From NCBI RefSeq assembly GCF_025398155.2, contig NZ_CP104562.2, positions 4,216,001 to 4,280,000 of the forward strand: a stretch of 64,000 nucleotides of DNA. Direction: 5' to 3'. The position numbers and the translations under genes are program-made. The notes beneath the pieces were generated by a model that was not told the DNA's origin, made no database searches, and worked only from the letters and a program-made list of their open reading frames with translations. Shown piece by piece: positions 30,355 through 39,014 of this stretch; the first letter of the stretch is position 1, and every line of letters starts with the position of its first letter. This DNA comes from Roseateles amylovorans. GTDB lineage: Bacteria > Pseudomonadota > Gammaproteobacteria > Burkholderiales > Burkholderiaceae_C.

Positions 30355-30942
30355 TCAATAACTGATCGTCACCGTCACCGTGTCGGTATAGCTGCCGGGC
30401 ACCACATTGGCGAGCGACGGAATCCGGCCATAGACCGACAGCGTCTGGGCAGTGCCGATGCCGGTGCCGCTCTTGTTGCTGCTGGACGAGCTGCCGTCGC
30501 CCCACACCGTGGAGCGGCCTGAGTCAAGATAGAGCTGATAGGCCAGCGTGTCCGAGCCGCTCTTCATCGTGCGGCTGGCGAAGTTGGTGGCGCCGCCGGC
30601 ATTCGTACCGGCATTCAGGGCGACGGTGTAGGGCGTGGTGTTGGAGCAGGTGACAGTGAGCGTCGAGGTGGCGTCCAGCGGCGTGGCGGCCGCCAGCGGA
30701 TCGATCGCGCTGCCGAAGTTCAGCGAGGACCCCGACACGGTGCAGGAACTGGTGATCGTGGCCTGCACCTGAAAGGTGTTGGACACCGGGGTCGCCGCGC
30801 GGGCCGGATCCGACAACCCCACCAGCAGCCCGCCCGCCAGCGCCAGTCCGGACAGCAGCAGCGCCCGCTGCAGGCGCTGTGCGCGCTGGGCTGCCACGGC
30901 TTGCGGCTGACGGATCACGGTGGCTTGGCGCGTGGTGTGCAT
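30355..30942 (-). CDS. Spore coat U (SCPU) domain secreted protein
   Basis: A 195-residue exported protein. Residues 1-50 form a long signal peptide (LLLSGLALAGGLLVGLSDPARA). The mature part has FQVQATITSSCTVSGSSLNFG, two cysteines, and ends in GSYTDTVTVTISY, the donor-strand-like C-terminus of SCPU/CsuA-B pilus subunits. ATG 30942 has a GGAG site; the longer frame upstream is not coding. SCPU proteins are normally next to a chaperone and an usher; none is visible here, so this is an orphan or depends on a distant assembly system. Confidence 0.85.
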   Translation of the reverse strand: MHTTRQATVIRQPQAVAAQRAQRLQRALLLSGLALAGGLLVGLSDPARAATPVSNTFQVQATITSSCTVSGSSLNFGSAIDPLAAATPLDATSTLTVTCSNTTPYTVALNAGTNAGGATNFASRTMKSGSDTLAYQLYLDSGRSTVWGDGSSSSSNKSGTGIGTAQTLSVYGRIPSLANVVPGSYTDTVTVTISY

Positions 30943-31389
30943 GGTGGCTCCTGCGGGGATCAAGTGGATCGGCGTGGTCGGCTGGGCGCGGGGGATCGAC
31001 TGGCCGATGCGGGCACCGGACTTCGTTCGATGGATCGCATCTTCCCGCCCCTGCCGGATCGACAACAGACGTCCAAGCCGCAAGCACCGGTGCAGGGATG
31101 CAGACAGGCGTTGTAGGCGATCAACCCACAGCTGCCAGCCAATCGCCGCGTCTGCCCCCCGCTGCCGGGCCGAGCCGGGCGAGCCGCCCACTGGGCAGCC
31201 GTGAAGTCCGTCACGCTTTCAGAACCACCATCGCCCGTGTAGGCATTCGCCTGACAACGGGTTGCGAGATGTCGATCTACCCCGTACGCCAAGGCGGGCG
31301 TAGAACCTCGGACATGCCGAATCGAGCGATGGATGACTCCCACCCGAGCCCCTGTCGCCATGCCCCGTGACCGACTGGAGCTGCCCGCC
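30943..31389. other. 447-bp divergent intergenic region
   Basis: Between the SCPU gene and the second diguanylate cyclase. It contains in-frame alternative starts of the cyclase (ATG 31333, 31360) but no convincing gene, tRNA, riboswitch or terminator. It should hold both promoters. Confidence 0.5.
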
Positions 31390-33324
31390 ATGGATCGCCC
31401 GCTGAGCCATCCGCCCTCAATGCCACGTCACCTCGCCCTGTGGTTGGTGCTTGGCAACCTGTTGATTGCGGTCCTGCTGATCGCGGTCACCGCGAAGAAC
31501 CTGATGAGCAGCCGTGAGGCCGATGAGCAGGCCGCACGCGAGACCGTCGAACGGGTCTCCAGCCAGTTGAGCGGCGAGATCGCCTCGGAACTGCGCGAGA
31601 TCGACAACGCCCTGGCCACGGTGGCCCTGCGGTTCCAACATGCCCGCAATGCCGAGGAACGGCGACAGTCCGTGCAGGACACCCTGGCGGAGCAACGCAG
31701 CTTGCTCAAGCATGTGAACGCCCTGCGTGTGTCCGATGCCTACGGCGCGGTGGCGCTGGGCCTGGACCCCGGGGAACAGGCCATCTCGGTGGCCGACCGG
31801 GTCTACTTCCAGCGGGCCAAGGGCACCGATTCGATGGTGATGTCCGAGCCGCTGCGCAGCCGGGTCAACAGCCGCTGGGTGCTGATCGTGGCGCGGCGCT
31901 TGCAGACCCCGTCGGGAGAGTTCGCCGGCGTGGTCTATGCCTCGATGACCACCGATCACTTCGCGCAGCACTTCGCCAAGGCCACCATGGGTGAGGCCGG
32001 CGCCATCTCCCTGCGCACCGACGAACTACGCCTGGTGGCCCGTTACTCCGCCTCGGAACCAGGCGCCACGGCCGGTCTGGGCGCCAACAACGTGTCGGAG
32101 GCGCTGCGGGCCAGCATGGCCCGTGACCGCTCGCAGGGTTGGTTCGTCACCCTGAACCCGATCGACCGGGTCGAGCGGGTCACCGCCTATCGGCAAGTCG
32201 GCCACTACCCGCTGCGGGTGCTGACGGGCATCGCCACCCGCGACTACCTCGCCGCCTGGCGTCGCGAGATGCTGCTGGAGGTGGTCGTGATCGCCTTGGT
32301 GATCCTGACCATTGCCGGCTTTTCGGTGCATCTCTTCCGGCAACAGCGCCAGGCCCACCTCGGCCGGCTGGACATGGCCCGTCTGGCGCGCGAACAAAGC
32401 CTGATGCTGGAGAACGATCTGATCGGCATGGTCAGGCTGCGCGATCGGGTGGCGATCTGGGAGAACGGCGCGATGGCGCGCATCTTCGGCTACCGGCCCG
32501 ATGAACTGCGCGGCATGGCCATCCGTCAGCTCTATCTCGACGAGGCGTCGTTCCAATGGGCGGCGCAGAGCGGCGACACGGCACAGCGTGAGGGTCGCCA
32601 GTTCCGGATTCAACTGCAGATGCGCCGCAAGGATGGTGAGTCGATCTGGATCGACCTCAGCGGCACCTCGGTGAGCAAGGACGAAAGCGTCTGGATGCTG
32701 GTGGACATCGATGCACTCAAGCGCAGCGAGGAACATGCCCACAGCCTGGCTTTCCGCGACGCGCTCACCGGCCTGCCCAATCGCCGGCTGTTCCAGGAAA
32801 AGCTCCACGATGCCCTGGCCCATTCCGTGCGCGGCAACAAGGCGGTGGCGGTCTGCTACCTGGACCTGGATGGCTTCAAGCCGGTGAATGACGCATTCGG
32901 CCACGAGGCCGGCGACCGGGTGCTGCAGGAAGTCAGCCGCCGACTGCTGGGATCGCTGCGCGCCAATGATGTGGTGGCGCGGATTGGCGGGGATGAATTC
33001 GCGCTGGTGCTCAGCGGCGTGTCCAGCGTGGAGGATGTCCTGCCGGTGCTGCGACGCTCGCTGGCCTTGATCGAGCAGCCGATCGAGCTGGACGACGAGC
33101 GCAGCGTGACCGTCAGCGCCAGCCTGGGCGCGGTGATCGGACGCGGCGCTTCATCCGCCGAGGACCTGATGCGTCATGCCGATGAAGCGATGTACACCGC
33201 CAAGCGGGCGGGCAAGGGCCGCATTCACATGGGGCCGGTGGCGAGACGGTCGATCGGAGCCGCTGCGGGCCCGGCGGCGACGTCCTCAACATCCTCCCCA
33301 TCGCCGCTCAGTCTGGTCGGCTGA
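31390..33324 (+). CDS. Membrane diguanylate cyclase, dCache-PAS-GGDEF
   Basis: A 644-residue c-di-GMP synthase. A first helix (HLALWLVLGNLLIAVLLIAV), a periplasmic dCache/PDC sensor (about 45-290, with VADRVYFQRAK and GEFAGVVYASM), a second helix at about 298-316, a PAS domain (about 335-450) and a GGDEF domain with intact IGGDEF near residue 531. An RAND motif five residues upstream is the I-site. No EAL. ATG 31390 has a GGAG site. The GGDEF fold ends near residue 615; the remaining tail (about 30 residues, Ala/Ser/Pro-rich) is encoded by DNA that is also the antisense of the next gene's 3' end. Confidence 0.9.
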   Translation: MDRPLSHPPSMPRHLALWLVLGNLLIAVLLIAVTAKNLMSSREADEQAARETVERVSSQLSGEIASELREIDNALATVALRFQHARNAEERRQSVQDTLAEQRSLLKHVNALRVSDAYGAVALGLDPGEQAISVADRVYFQRAKGTDSMVMSEPLRSRVNSRWVLIVARRLQTPSGEFAGVVYASMTTDHFAQHFAKATMGEAGAISLRTDELRLVARYSASEPGATAGLGANNVSEALRASMARDRSQGWFVTLNPIDRVERVTAYRQVGHYPLRVLTGIATRDYLAAWRREMLLEVVVIALVILTIAGFSVHLFRQQRQAHLGRLDMARLAREQSLMLENDLIGMVRLRDRVAIWENGAMARIFGYRPDELRGMAIRQLYLDEASFQWAAQSGDTAQREGRQFRIQLQMRRKDGESIWIDLSGTSVSKDESVWMLVDIDALKRSEEHAHSLAFRDALTGLPNRRLFQEKLHDALAHSVRGNKAVAVCYLDLDGFKPVNDAFGHEAGDRVLQEVSRRLLGSLRANDVVARIGGDEFALVLSGVSSVEDVLPVLRRSLALIEQPIELDDERSVTVSASLGAVIGRGASSAEDLMRHADEAMYTAKRAGKGRIHMGPVARRSIGAAAGPAATSSTSSPSPLSLVG

Positions 33325-35360
33325 GCCTCGCCGTCCTGCCCGATGCCGAGGCGGTCGATCAGTCGCCTCACCGCCTCCGGATCGATCGACTGCGCCGGTC
33401 CCGCGCCGGTAACGCCGAACGCATCCCTGATCTGCTGATCCAAGCGCTTGTCGAGCTTAATCCCCAAGCTGTCGAACCACTGCTTCCACTCGACCTCGTC
33501 GACCGGCAGCGGCCGTCCCGCTTCGACCTGGATCAGCCAGTCCTGGATGCTCTGCGCTTGGACATCGTCGAACTGAACACCGAGCGACACGCCCAGCCGT
33601 TCCATGAGCGGCTTCATGCCCGCCCGATCGGTCTGCGGCGTCGATCGCGGACCGACATGGCCCCACATGTCGCGGACCGTGGCGAATTCAATCTCTTTCA
33701 GGTTGAGCCGCGGAGGTTCATGAGCTGGCGGAGCATCGGACCTGGATGCCTGCACCGGCATGTCGAGCTCGGGGCGATGTCGAGCAAAAGGCCCCAGTTC
33801 CCGAAGTTGTTCCAGCACACGTCGGTAGCCGGACTCCTGCTTGATCAGTCGCTTCAGCACCGCGTGTTCTTCGGGCGCGGCAGCTGGATCGGTCCGCAGG
33901 TCATTGAGTCGGCCTCGCAGACCTCGAGTCAGTGCCTTGGTTCGCCGCAGCGTCTGGTCGATGTTGTAGTGAAGTTCATTGGGAAGTGTGCGCGCGACGC
34001 GCAAGTTGGCGAAGGACAGGCCTGGCCGACCGGCCACCGACAGATGCCGATAGCCTCGCCGGTCGAGCTCGTCGCGCAGGCGATGGGCATAGGTATCGGT
34101 CCGGCCGGCCCCCGAAGCGCTGCTACAGGCATCGAGGAACACCGTGCCGCTGAACTCCTTGGACAGTCCTTGCCGGACCAACAGGTCGGCCAGCGCTGCG
34201 GGGGATTGGTCTCCCACAAGGTCGAAGGTGCACACATCCTTGGCCGGATCGAAGCGGGCCTCCCGCCCCCCATGGCCCACGATGAACAAGCGCGTTCGCG
34301 GGTCGATGTCGGCCAGCGGCGCTTGCGGGTTGACTGAGCGCGCCATCCGCTGGGGCAGCTTCCAGGCGCCCACCTGAACACTGCTGTCGTGATTGAGACG
34401 ACGATCAACCAACTCGGCGGCCAGGTCGATGGGCCGGTCCGTGCCGTCCACCTTCAGGATGACCGCACCCTTCAGATACGGTTCCAGGCGAAGAACGGCG
34501 CCCTGCGATTCCAGTTGACGGTGGCGCATGACCATCAGCGCCACCTCGGACGCCTCGTCGTTGACGCGCAGCGACCACTTCAACGCCTGGGCATCGTCGT
34601 TCGTGAGCCAGCTCGAGAGATGATCAAAGCCCTCACGCTGCAGGGCCACCGGACGACTCCATTGACAGCGATCGAGCAAGACTCGACCGAGCACCGACGC
34701 CACCTGACCTTTCAGTTGATGGATCAGCGTCCTGGCCGTGTGGGCCCGACTGGTTTCCCATCCCCCCTTGACCAGGGGAAGCAGCGTCTCCGAGGCCATG
34801 AACGCGCCGCCGGCGGGCTGTGCCTCCGGCAACATGCGTCCCACGCACAGCCCACGGTCTTCCAGCGACTTCAGCAGCGACTCCCGCAGGGTCGCCGAAC
34901 AGTTCGGCACACGGGACACATCGGCGGGATGAATACGGACGACGTACTCATGCACCGATGCCAACAACGCGGTGAGAAACAGCTCTCTGTCCGGCCCGGC
35001 TCCGCCGACCGCCCCTGACGGGTCGGTCACCTTTTTGCCGTCGTGAGTCTCCCATCGCTCCTCGGCGTTCCCGCTCTCGTGGGAAATGCAGATCCAGCTT
35101 CGCACCTCCTCCAACGGAACGAACGACCGCCGGACGCCGCCCTGTTCGATGTGCAGCCCCAGGCCCCTGGGCCACCACGCGCTCTGCACGGCCAGGCAGC
35201 CGACGCGATCGTTCAGCGCCGGCGTCCAGCAACCGGACTGTGAAAGCCCCATTTTCAAGAGGCGCACGGCGTCATTGGCCTGAGGTGCGTGGTGAGAGGC
35301 GTCCGAATCCAGTTGGTGGTTCGGGCCCAGATGGTCAAGCGTGGATCCTGAAAGTCTCAT
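33225..35360 (-). CDS. C80-like cysteine protease domain protein, effector-like (family B, member 2)
   Basis: A 711-residue soluble protein and close paralogue of its upstream neighbour. An N-terminal module is shared with it (LLKMGLSQSGCWTP, RVGCLAVQSAWWPRGLGLHI, GGVRRSFVP). Residues about 215-310 form the beta-rich block before the protease (LLDRCQWSRPVALQREGFD, LEPYLKGAVIL). The core has His363 (RLFIVGHGG) and Cys412 (TVFLDACSSAS), followed by DELDRRGYRHLSVAGRPGLS. A helical C-terminal region ends in DRLATGPM. ATG 35360 has an AGGA site; the longer TTG start is less likely. It begins 34 bp after member 3 ends, so the two are probably co-transcribed. The last 100 bp overlap the convergent cyclase gene. 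Substrate unknown. Confidence 0.65.
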   Translation of the reverse strand: MRLSGSTLDHLGPNHQLDSDASHHAPQANDAVRLLKMGLSQSGCWTPALNDRVGCLAVQSAWWPRGLGLHIEQGGVRRSFVPLEEVRSWICISHESGNAEERWETHDGKKVTDPSGAVGGAGPDRELFLTALLASVHEYVVRIHPADVSRVPNCSATLRESLLKSLEDRGLCVGRMLPEAQPAGGAFMASETLLPLVKGGWETSRAHTARTLIHQLKGQVASVLGRVLLDRCQWSRPVALQREGFDHLSSWLTNDDAQALKWSLRVNDEASEVALMVMRHRQLESQGAVLRLEPYLKGAVILKVDGTDRPIDLAAELVDRRLNHDSSVQVGAWKLPQRMARSVNPQAPLADIDPRTRLFIVGHGGREARFDPAKDVCTFDLVGDQSPAALADLLVRQGLSKEFSGTVFLDACSSASGAGRTDTYAHRLRDELDRRGYRHLSVAGRPGLSFANLRVARTLPNELHYNIDQTLRRTKALTRGLRGRLNDLRTDPAAAPEEHAVLKRLIKQESGYRRVLEQLRELGPFARHRPELDMPVQASRSDAPPAHEPPRLNLKEIEFATVRDMWGHVGPRSTPQTDRAGMKPLMERLGVSLGVQFDDVQAQSIQDWLIQVEAGRPLPVDEVEWKQWFDSLGIKLDKRLDQQIRDAFGVTGAGPAQSIDPEAVRRLIDRLGIGQDGEAQPTRLSGDGEDVEDVAAGPAAAPIDRLATGPM

Positions 35361-35394
35361 CGTGTCCTGCCCTGGTGACAACCTCAACGTCTGT

Positions 35395-37446
35395 TCACAT
35401 CGGCCCCGTGGCGTGACGATCGCTCGGAAGGGCCGCAGACCCAGAACCTGATCCTGTGTCGCCCCACAACGCGTTCATGATCTGCTGCGCCGCGAGCGGG
35501 TCGAACGGGATGCCAAAGCCATCCATGAGCCGCTTCAGTTGGGCCCCGTCGACCGGCAGAGGCCGTCCCGCTGCGATCTGGCTGGCCCACGCCTGGACCC
35601 GTTGAGATTGGCGCTCGTCGAGCGTGATCCCGAGGCGGTCGATCACACGCCTCAGCGCCTCGCCGTCGACCTGCGGCGCGGGTCCCGGGCCGATGTGGCT
35701 CCACATGTCCGCGACCATGTCGTGCTCGAGATCCTCATAGGCAATCGGATGCAGCGTCCAAGGCACCGATTCATCAGGCCCGCATGCCTGCAGCGCGGCG
35801 TTCAAGGCGTCGATATGGCGTTGACTGTAGGGCCCCTTCTCCCGCATTCGACTCAACCGGACCTGGTACATCGACTCGCGCGCCATCAATTGCTGGAGGA
35901 TCTCGGCGTCTTGAGCCTGTTCGAGGCCACCGGTCCGTTCGGCCAGCTCGTCGAGCCTGGCCCTGAGTTGCGCCGAGAACGCCAGGCTGCGCTGCTGCGT
36001 CTGCACGATATTGAAGTGATGCTCATTCGGCAGCGTGAGTGTGGACTGCGGCCCGACATAGGACTCGCCGGGCCGTCCCGCGACTGAGAGCTGTCGATAG
36101 CCACGCCGAGCCAGCTCGTCGCGCAGCCGATGGACGTAGGTGTCTGTCCGCCCCAGGCCCGAAGCGCTGAAGCAGGACTCCACGAACACCGTGCCGGAGA
36201 AGTCCTTGCGCAAGCCTTGCCGGGCCAGCAGATCCGCCAGCGCCTCCGGGGTCTGGTCTTCCAGATGATCGGCCGTGTAGGCATCGCTGGTCGGTTCGAA
36301 CGGCGCCAGACGGCCTCCATGACCAACGATCACCAGGCGTGTGCGCGAACCGATGTGAGCCAGGGGCGCGTGCCCATCGACGGACGCCTTCATTCGCTCC
36401 GGCACTCTCAACGATCCCACCTGAATCTCTCTGCCGCTGTTGTACCGGTTCACCATGTTGTCGATCATCAGATGGGGGCCGTCATTCGGCCCCTTTGCCG
36501 GGAAGACCGGCAGGATCACCGCGCCTTTCAGGTAGGGCTCAATCCGAAGCACAGCGCCTTGGCAAGCCAGCCGTCGTTTCCGTATCACCATCAGGTTCAC
36601 CCGGGACGCCTGGGGATCGAGGCGAAGCGACCACGCCAGCGCGTGGGCCTCAGCGTCGGTGAGCCAGCCCGCCAGGCGGTCGAAGCCTTCGCGCTCCAGC
36701 GCGACCGGCCGGGTCCACTGGCAGCGTTCCAGCAAGACCTGGCCCAATGCGGCCGCGACCTCGCCCTTCAGGTTGTGGATGAGTTGCTGCGCCGTCCTTG
36801 CACCACAGGTGGTCCAACGGCGTTGGGTGCGCGGAAACAAGGTCTCCGACGCCATGAATCCACCGCCGACATCCTGCACATTCATCAGCATGCGGTCGGT
36901 GCAGAGCCCACGCTCGTCGAGCGACCCGAGCAGCGAGACTCTCAGATCGTCCACACCGTCCGGCAAGCGTGATACAGCGGCGGGATCCAGCACAGAGACC
37001 GCGTCTTTCAGGCCTGACAGCATCATCCTTAGAAAGCTGTCTCGACCTGACGCGCACGAGGCGCTGGAGGCGCCTCCAGCCTGGCACTTGGCGCTGGAGG
37101 CGCTGGAGTCGCCTCCACCCTGGTCCCGGGCGCCCGATCGCCATATCCCGCACGAGCCCTCACCCACTTGCGTGAGACAGATCCAGCTTTTCACCCGTTC
37201 TGACGGAACAAACGACCGACGCACGCCGCCCTGTTCAATGTGCAGACCCACACCCCGGGGCCACCACACACTCTGCACGGCCAGACAACCGACCCAGTCG
37301 TTCAACATCGGCTGCCACCGACCGCCAAGCGACAGTCCCTCTTTCAACAGCCGCTTGGCGTCATTGGCCCCCAGCGGGTCGTGAAGTGAATCCGAGGCCG
37401 GCTGGAGCGGCGGGAGGTGAACTCCAAAGTTCGAAACTGGCAACAT
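35395..37446 (-). CDS. C80-like cysteine protease domain protein, effector-like (family B, member 3)
   Basis: A 683-residue paralogue of member 2. Same N-terminal module (LLKEGLSLGGRWQP, WVGCLAVQSVWWPRGVGLHI, GGVRRSFVP), with a variable Gly/Ser insert at about 96-133 encoded by a ggcgctggaggcgcctcc-type repeat. The beta-rich block (LLERCQWTRPVALEREGFD, IEPYLKGAVIL) leads into the protease core: His376 in RLVIVGHGG and Cys425 in TVFVESCFSAS, then DELARRGYRQLSVAGRPGES. The C-terminus has two copies of an Asp/Leu-rich repeat (LRRVIDRLGITLDERQSQRV and LKRLMDGFGIPFDPLAAQQI) and ends DRHATGPM. The start is ATG 37446, with no clear ribosome site. First gene of the two-gene unit. Confidence 0.65.
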   Translation of the reverse strand: MLPVSNFGVHLPPLQPASDSLHDPLGANDAKRLLKEGLSLGGRWQPMLNDWVGCLAVQSVWWPRGVGLHIEQGGVRRSFVPSERVKSWICLTQVGEGSCGIWRSGARDQGGGDSSASSAKCQAGGASSASCASGRDSFLRMMLSGLKDAVSVLDPAAVSRLPDGVDDLRVSLLGSLDERGLCTDRMLMNVQDVGGGFMASETLFPRTQRRWTTCGARTAQQLIHNLKGEVAAALGQVLLERCQWTRPVALEREGFDRLAGWLTDAEAHALAWSLRLDPQASRVNLMVIRKRRLACQGAVLRIEPYLKGAVILPVFPAKGPNDGPHLMIDNMVNRYNSGREIQVGSLRVPERMKASVDGHAPLAHIGSRTRLVIVGHGGRLAPFEPTSDAYTADHLEDQTPEALADLLARQGLRKDFSGTVFVESCFSASGLGRTDTYVHRLRDELARRGYRQLSVAGRPGESYVGPQSTLTLPNEHHFNIVQTQQRSLAFSAQLRARLDELAERTGGLEQAQDAEILQQLMARESMYQVRLSRMREKGPYSQRHIDALNAALQACGPDESVPWTLHPIAYEDLEHDMVADMWSHIGPGPAPQVDGEALRRVIDRLGITLDERQSQRVQAWASQIAAGRPLPVDGAQLKRLMDGFGIPFDPLAAQQIMNALWGDTGSGSGSAALPSDRHATGPM

Positions 37447-37619
37447 GGTGGCGTGGGCGGACGGGCTGGCGGCGACACGGCTTGGTCACACACACCCACC
37501 GACCTGTTCGCAGACGACCCGCGCCGCCCCACCCGCTGCGCCACCGGGCACACACCCGCCGAGACTGCGGCACACGCGCTAACCGGACGGTTCCCCCATC
37601 CGGGCGCCACCGGATCCGC

Positions 37620-38846
37620 TCACGCCGTGGACGGCGGCTTGGCCTGGGTGACCCGGTTGGCCAGGAACACCTCGTCGATGTCCAAGGTGCTGGCCGTGCC
37701 GACCGAGGGCCCGCAGGTGGCCAGCCAGCGCTGCGCGGCATGGCGGCCCAGGCCGAACAAGGTCGTCAGCAGCCGCGGATCGGTGTTGAGCTTGCTCGAC
37801 GCACCGAAGGGCGCGAGGCCGTCCTCATCGGCCACCCGGTGCAGGCGCATCTGCTTGTAGCGGGTCGGATCAATCCGGCGATCGCGCAGCAGCCGCTGCA
37901 CGAAGGAGATGGCCCGCAACTCGGCCACCAGGCTGGCATTGAAGGTGATCTCGTTGATGCGGTCATCGATCTCGGTGGCCGTCCTCGGAATCCCGGCATG
38001 CTCGCGCGGATTGATCTGCACCAGCAAGACGTCATCGGTGTGGGTGCCGTACACCAGCGGCCAGAGCGCCGGATTGCCCGAGAAACCGCCATCCCAGAAA
38101 GGCTCGCCGTCGATCACCACCGTCTGCGCGCTCTGCGGCAGACAGGCCGACGCCATCAGCGCCTCGACGCTCAGGTCCTGCCCGCTGAAGACCCGCGGCT
38201 GACCGGTGCGCACCGAGGTCGCCGTGACGAACACCTTGATCGGCCCCTCCCGCAGTGCCGCCACGTCGACATGGGCCTGGACGATGTCCCTCAGCGGATC
38301 CAGATTGAAGGGATTGAGCTGATACGGACTCCACAGCCGCAGCCAGGCATTCCAGGCGGCCATGCCGGGCCAACTGCTGCGGTTGTAGATCCACGACGGC
38401 AGATCCAGCGGGGGCGGGCCGCTGTCGGCGTTGGCGTTGGCGGTGGCCTGCCCCACCCGGCCAAAGCAGGCGGGCACGCCCGACACCGCCTGCCAGAACG
38501 CCGACAAGGCCTGTCGTGCGCCCAAGGCGCCGCCCCGCGCAAAGCCCGTGGCCAGCACCGCGGCATTCATGGCGCCTGCGCTGGTGCCGGACACACCGTC
38601 CAGGCGGAACCGGCCGTCTTCCAACAGCGCGTCCAGCACGCCCCAGGTGAATGCGCCGTGAGAGCCGCCGCCCTGCAGCGCCACATCCAGCGAGGGACCT
38701 TCGGTCGCAACGCGCTTCGCCTCGGCGGCTGCGTCAGCGCGGGATGTCGCTGCCGCCGAACGGGTGGAACGCGTGCCCTTCCCCCGCGGGGTCGCCAGGG
38801 AGGCGCGAGCGCGAGGGGGGCGTGACAGCGGATCGTGAGCAGTCAT
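37620..38846 (-). CDS. Patatin-like phospholipase
   Basis: A 408-residue serine lipase of the patatin family. The oxyanion loop is ALQGGGSHGAFTWGVL (about 56-70), the nucleophile Ser89 is in SGTSAGAMNA, and the partner Asp252 is in DGGFSGNPAL, so the dyad is complete. It releases fatty acids from phospholipids or other acyl esters. The basic, low-complexity N-terminus (about 1-48) lacks a signal peptide. It lies between two C80-like genes on the same strand, 173 bp after one and 168 bp before the other. Similar proteins are common in Burkholderiales as housekeeping enzymes; the neighbourhood leaves open that this one is also secreted. Confidence 0.88.
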   Translation of the reverse strand: MTAHDPLSRPPRARASLATPRGKGTRSTRSAAATSRADAAAEAKRVATEGPSLDVALQGGGSHGAFTWGVLDALLEDGRFRLDGVSGTSAGAMNAAVLATGFARGGALGARQALSAFWQAVSGVPACFGRVGQATANANADSGPPPLDLPSWIYNRSSWPGMAAWNAWLRLWSPYQLNPFNLDPLRDIVQAHVDVAALREGPIKVFVTATSVRTGQPRVFSGQDLSVEALMASACLPQSAQTVVIDGEPFWDGGFSGNPALWPLVYGTHTDDVLLVQINPREHAGIPRTATEIDDRINEITFNASLVAELRAISFVQRLLRDRRIDPTRYKQMRLHRVADEDGLAPFGASSKLNTDPRLLTTLFGLGRHAAQRWLATCGPSVGTASTLDIDEVFLANRVTQAKPPSTA

Positions 38847-39014
38847 GGGACTCGGCCTTCAAGGGTCATGGGCGCCGCGCCAACGGCGTCGCCGTGGCGC
38901 AGGCCCCCGGGAACAGGCAAGGAACCAGCGAGAACAGACCAATATAGCGGCAGCCGCGTGACAGGCCGACGGGCGGCGGATCCGTTGCCGCGCGACGCTG
39001 CCGTGCGGCCGGTG

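Noticed and set aside
29897..30505. Short frames around the start of C80-like member 1 as an N-terminal extension or frameshift
   Set aside because: They do not match the N-terminal module of the other members, and stops intervene.
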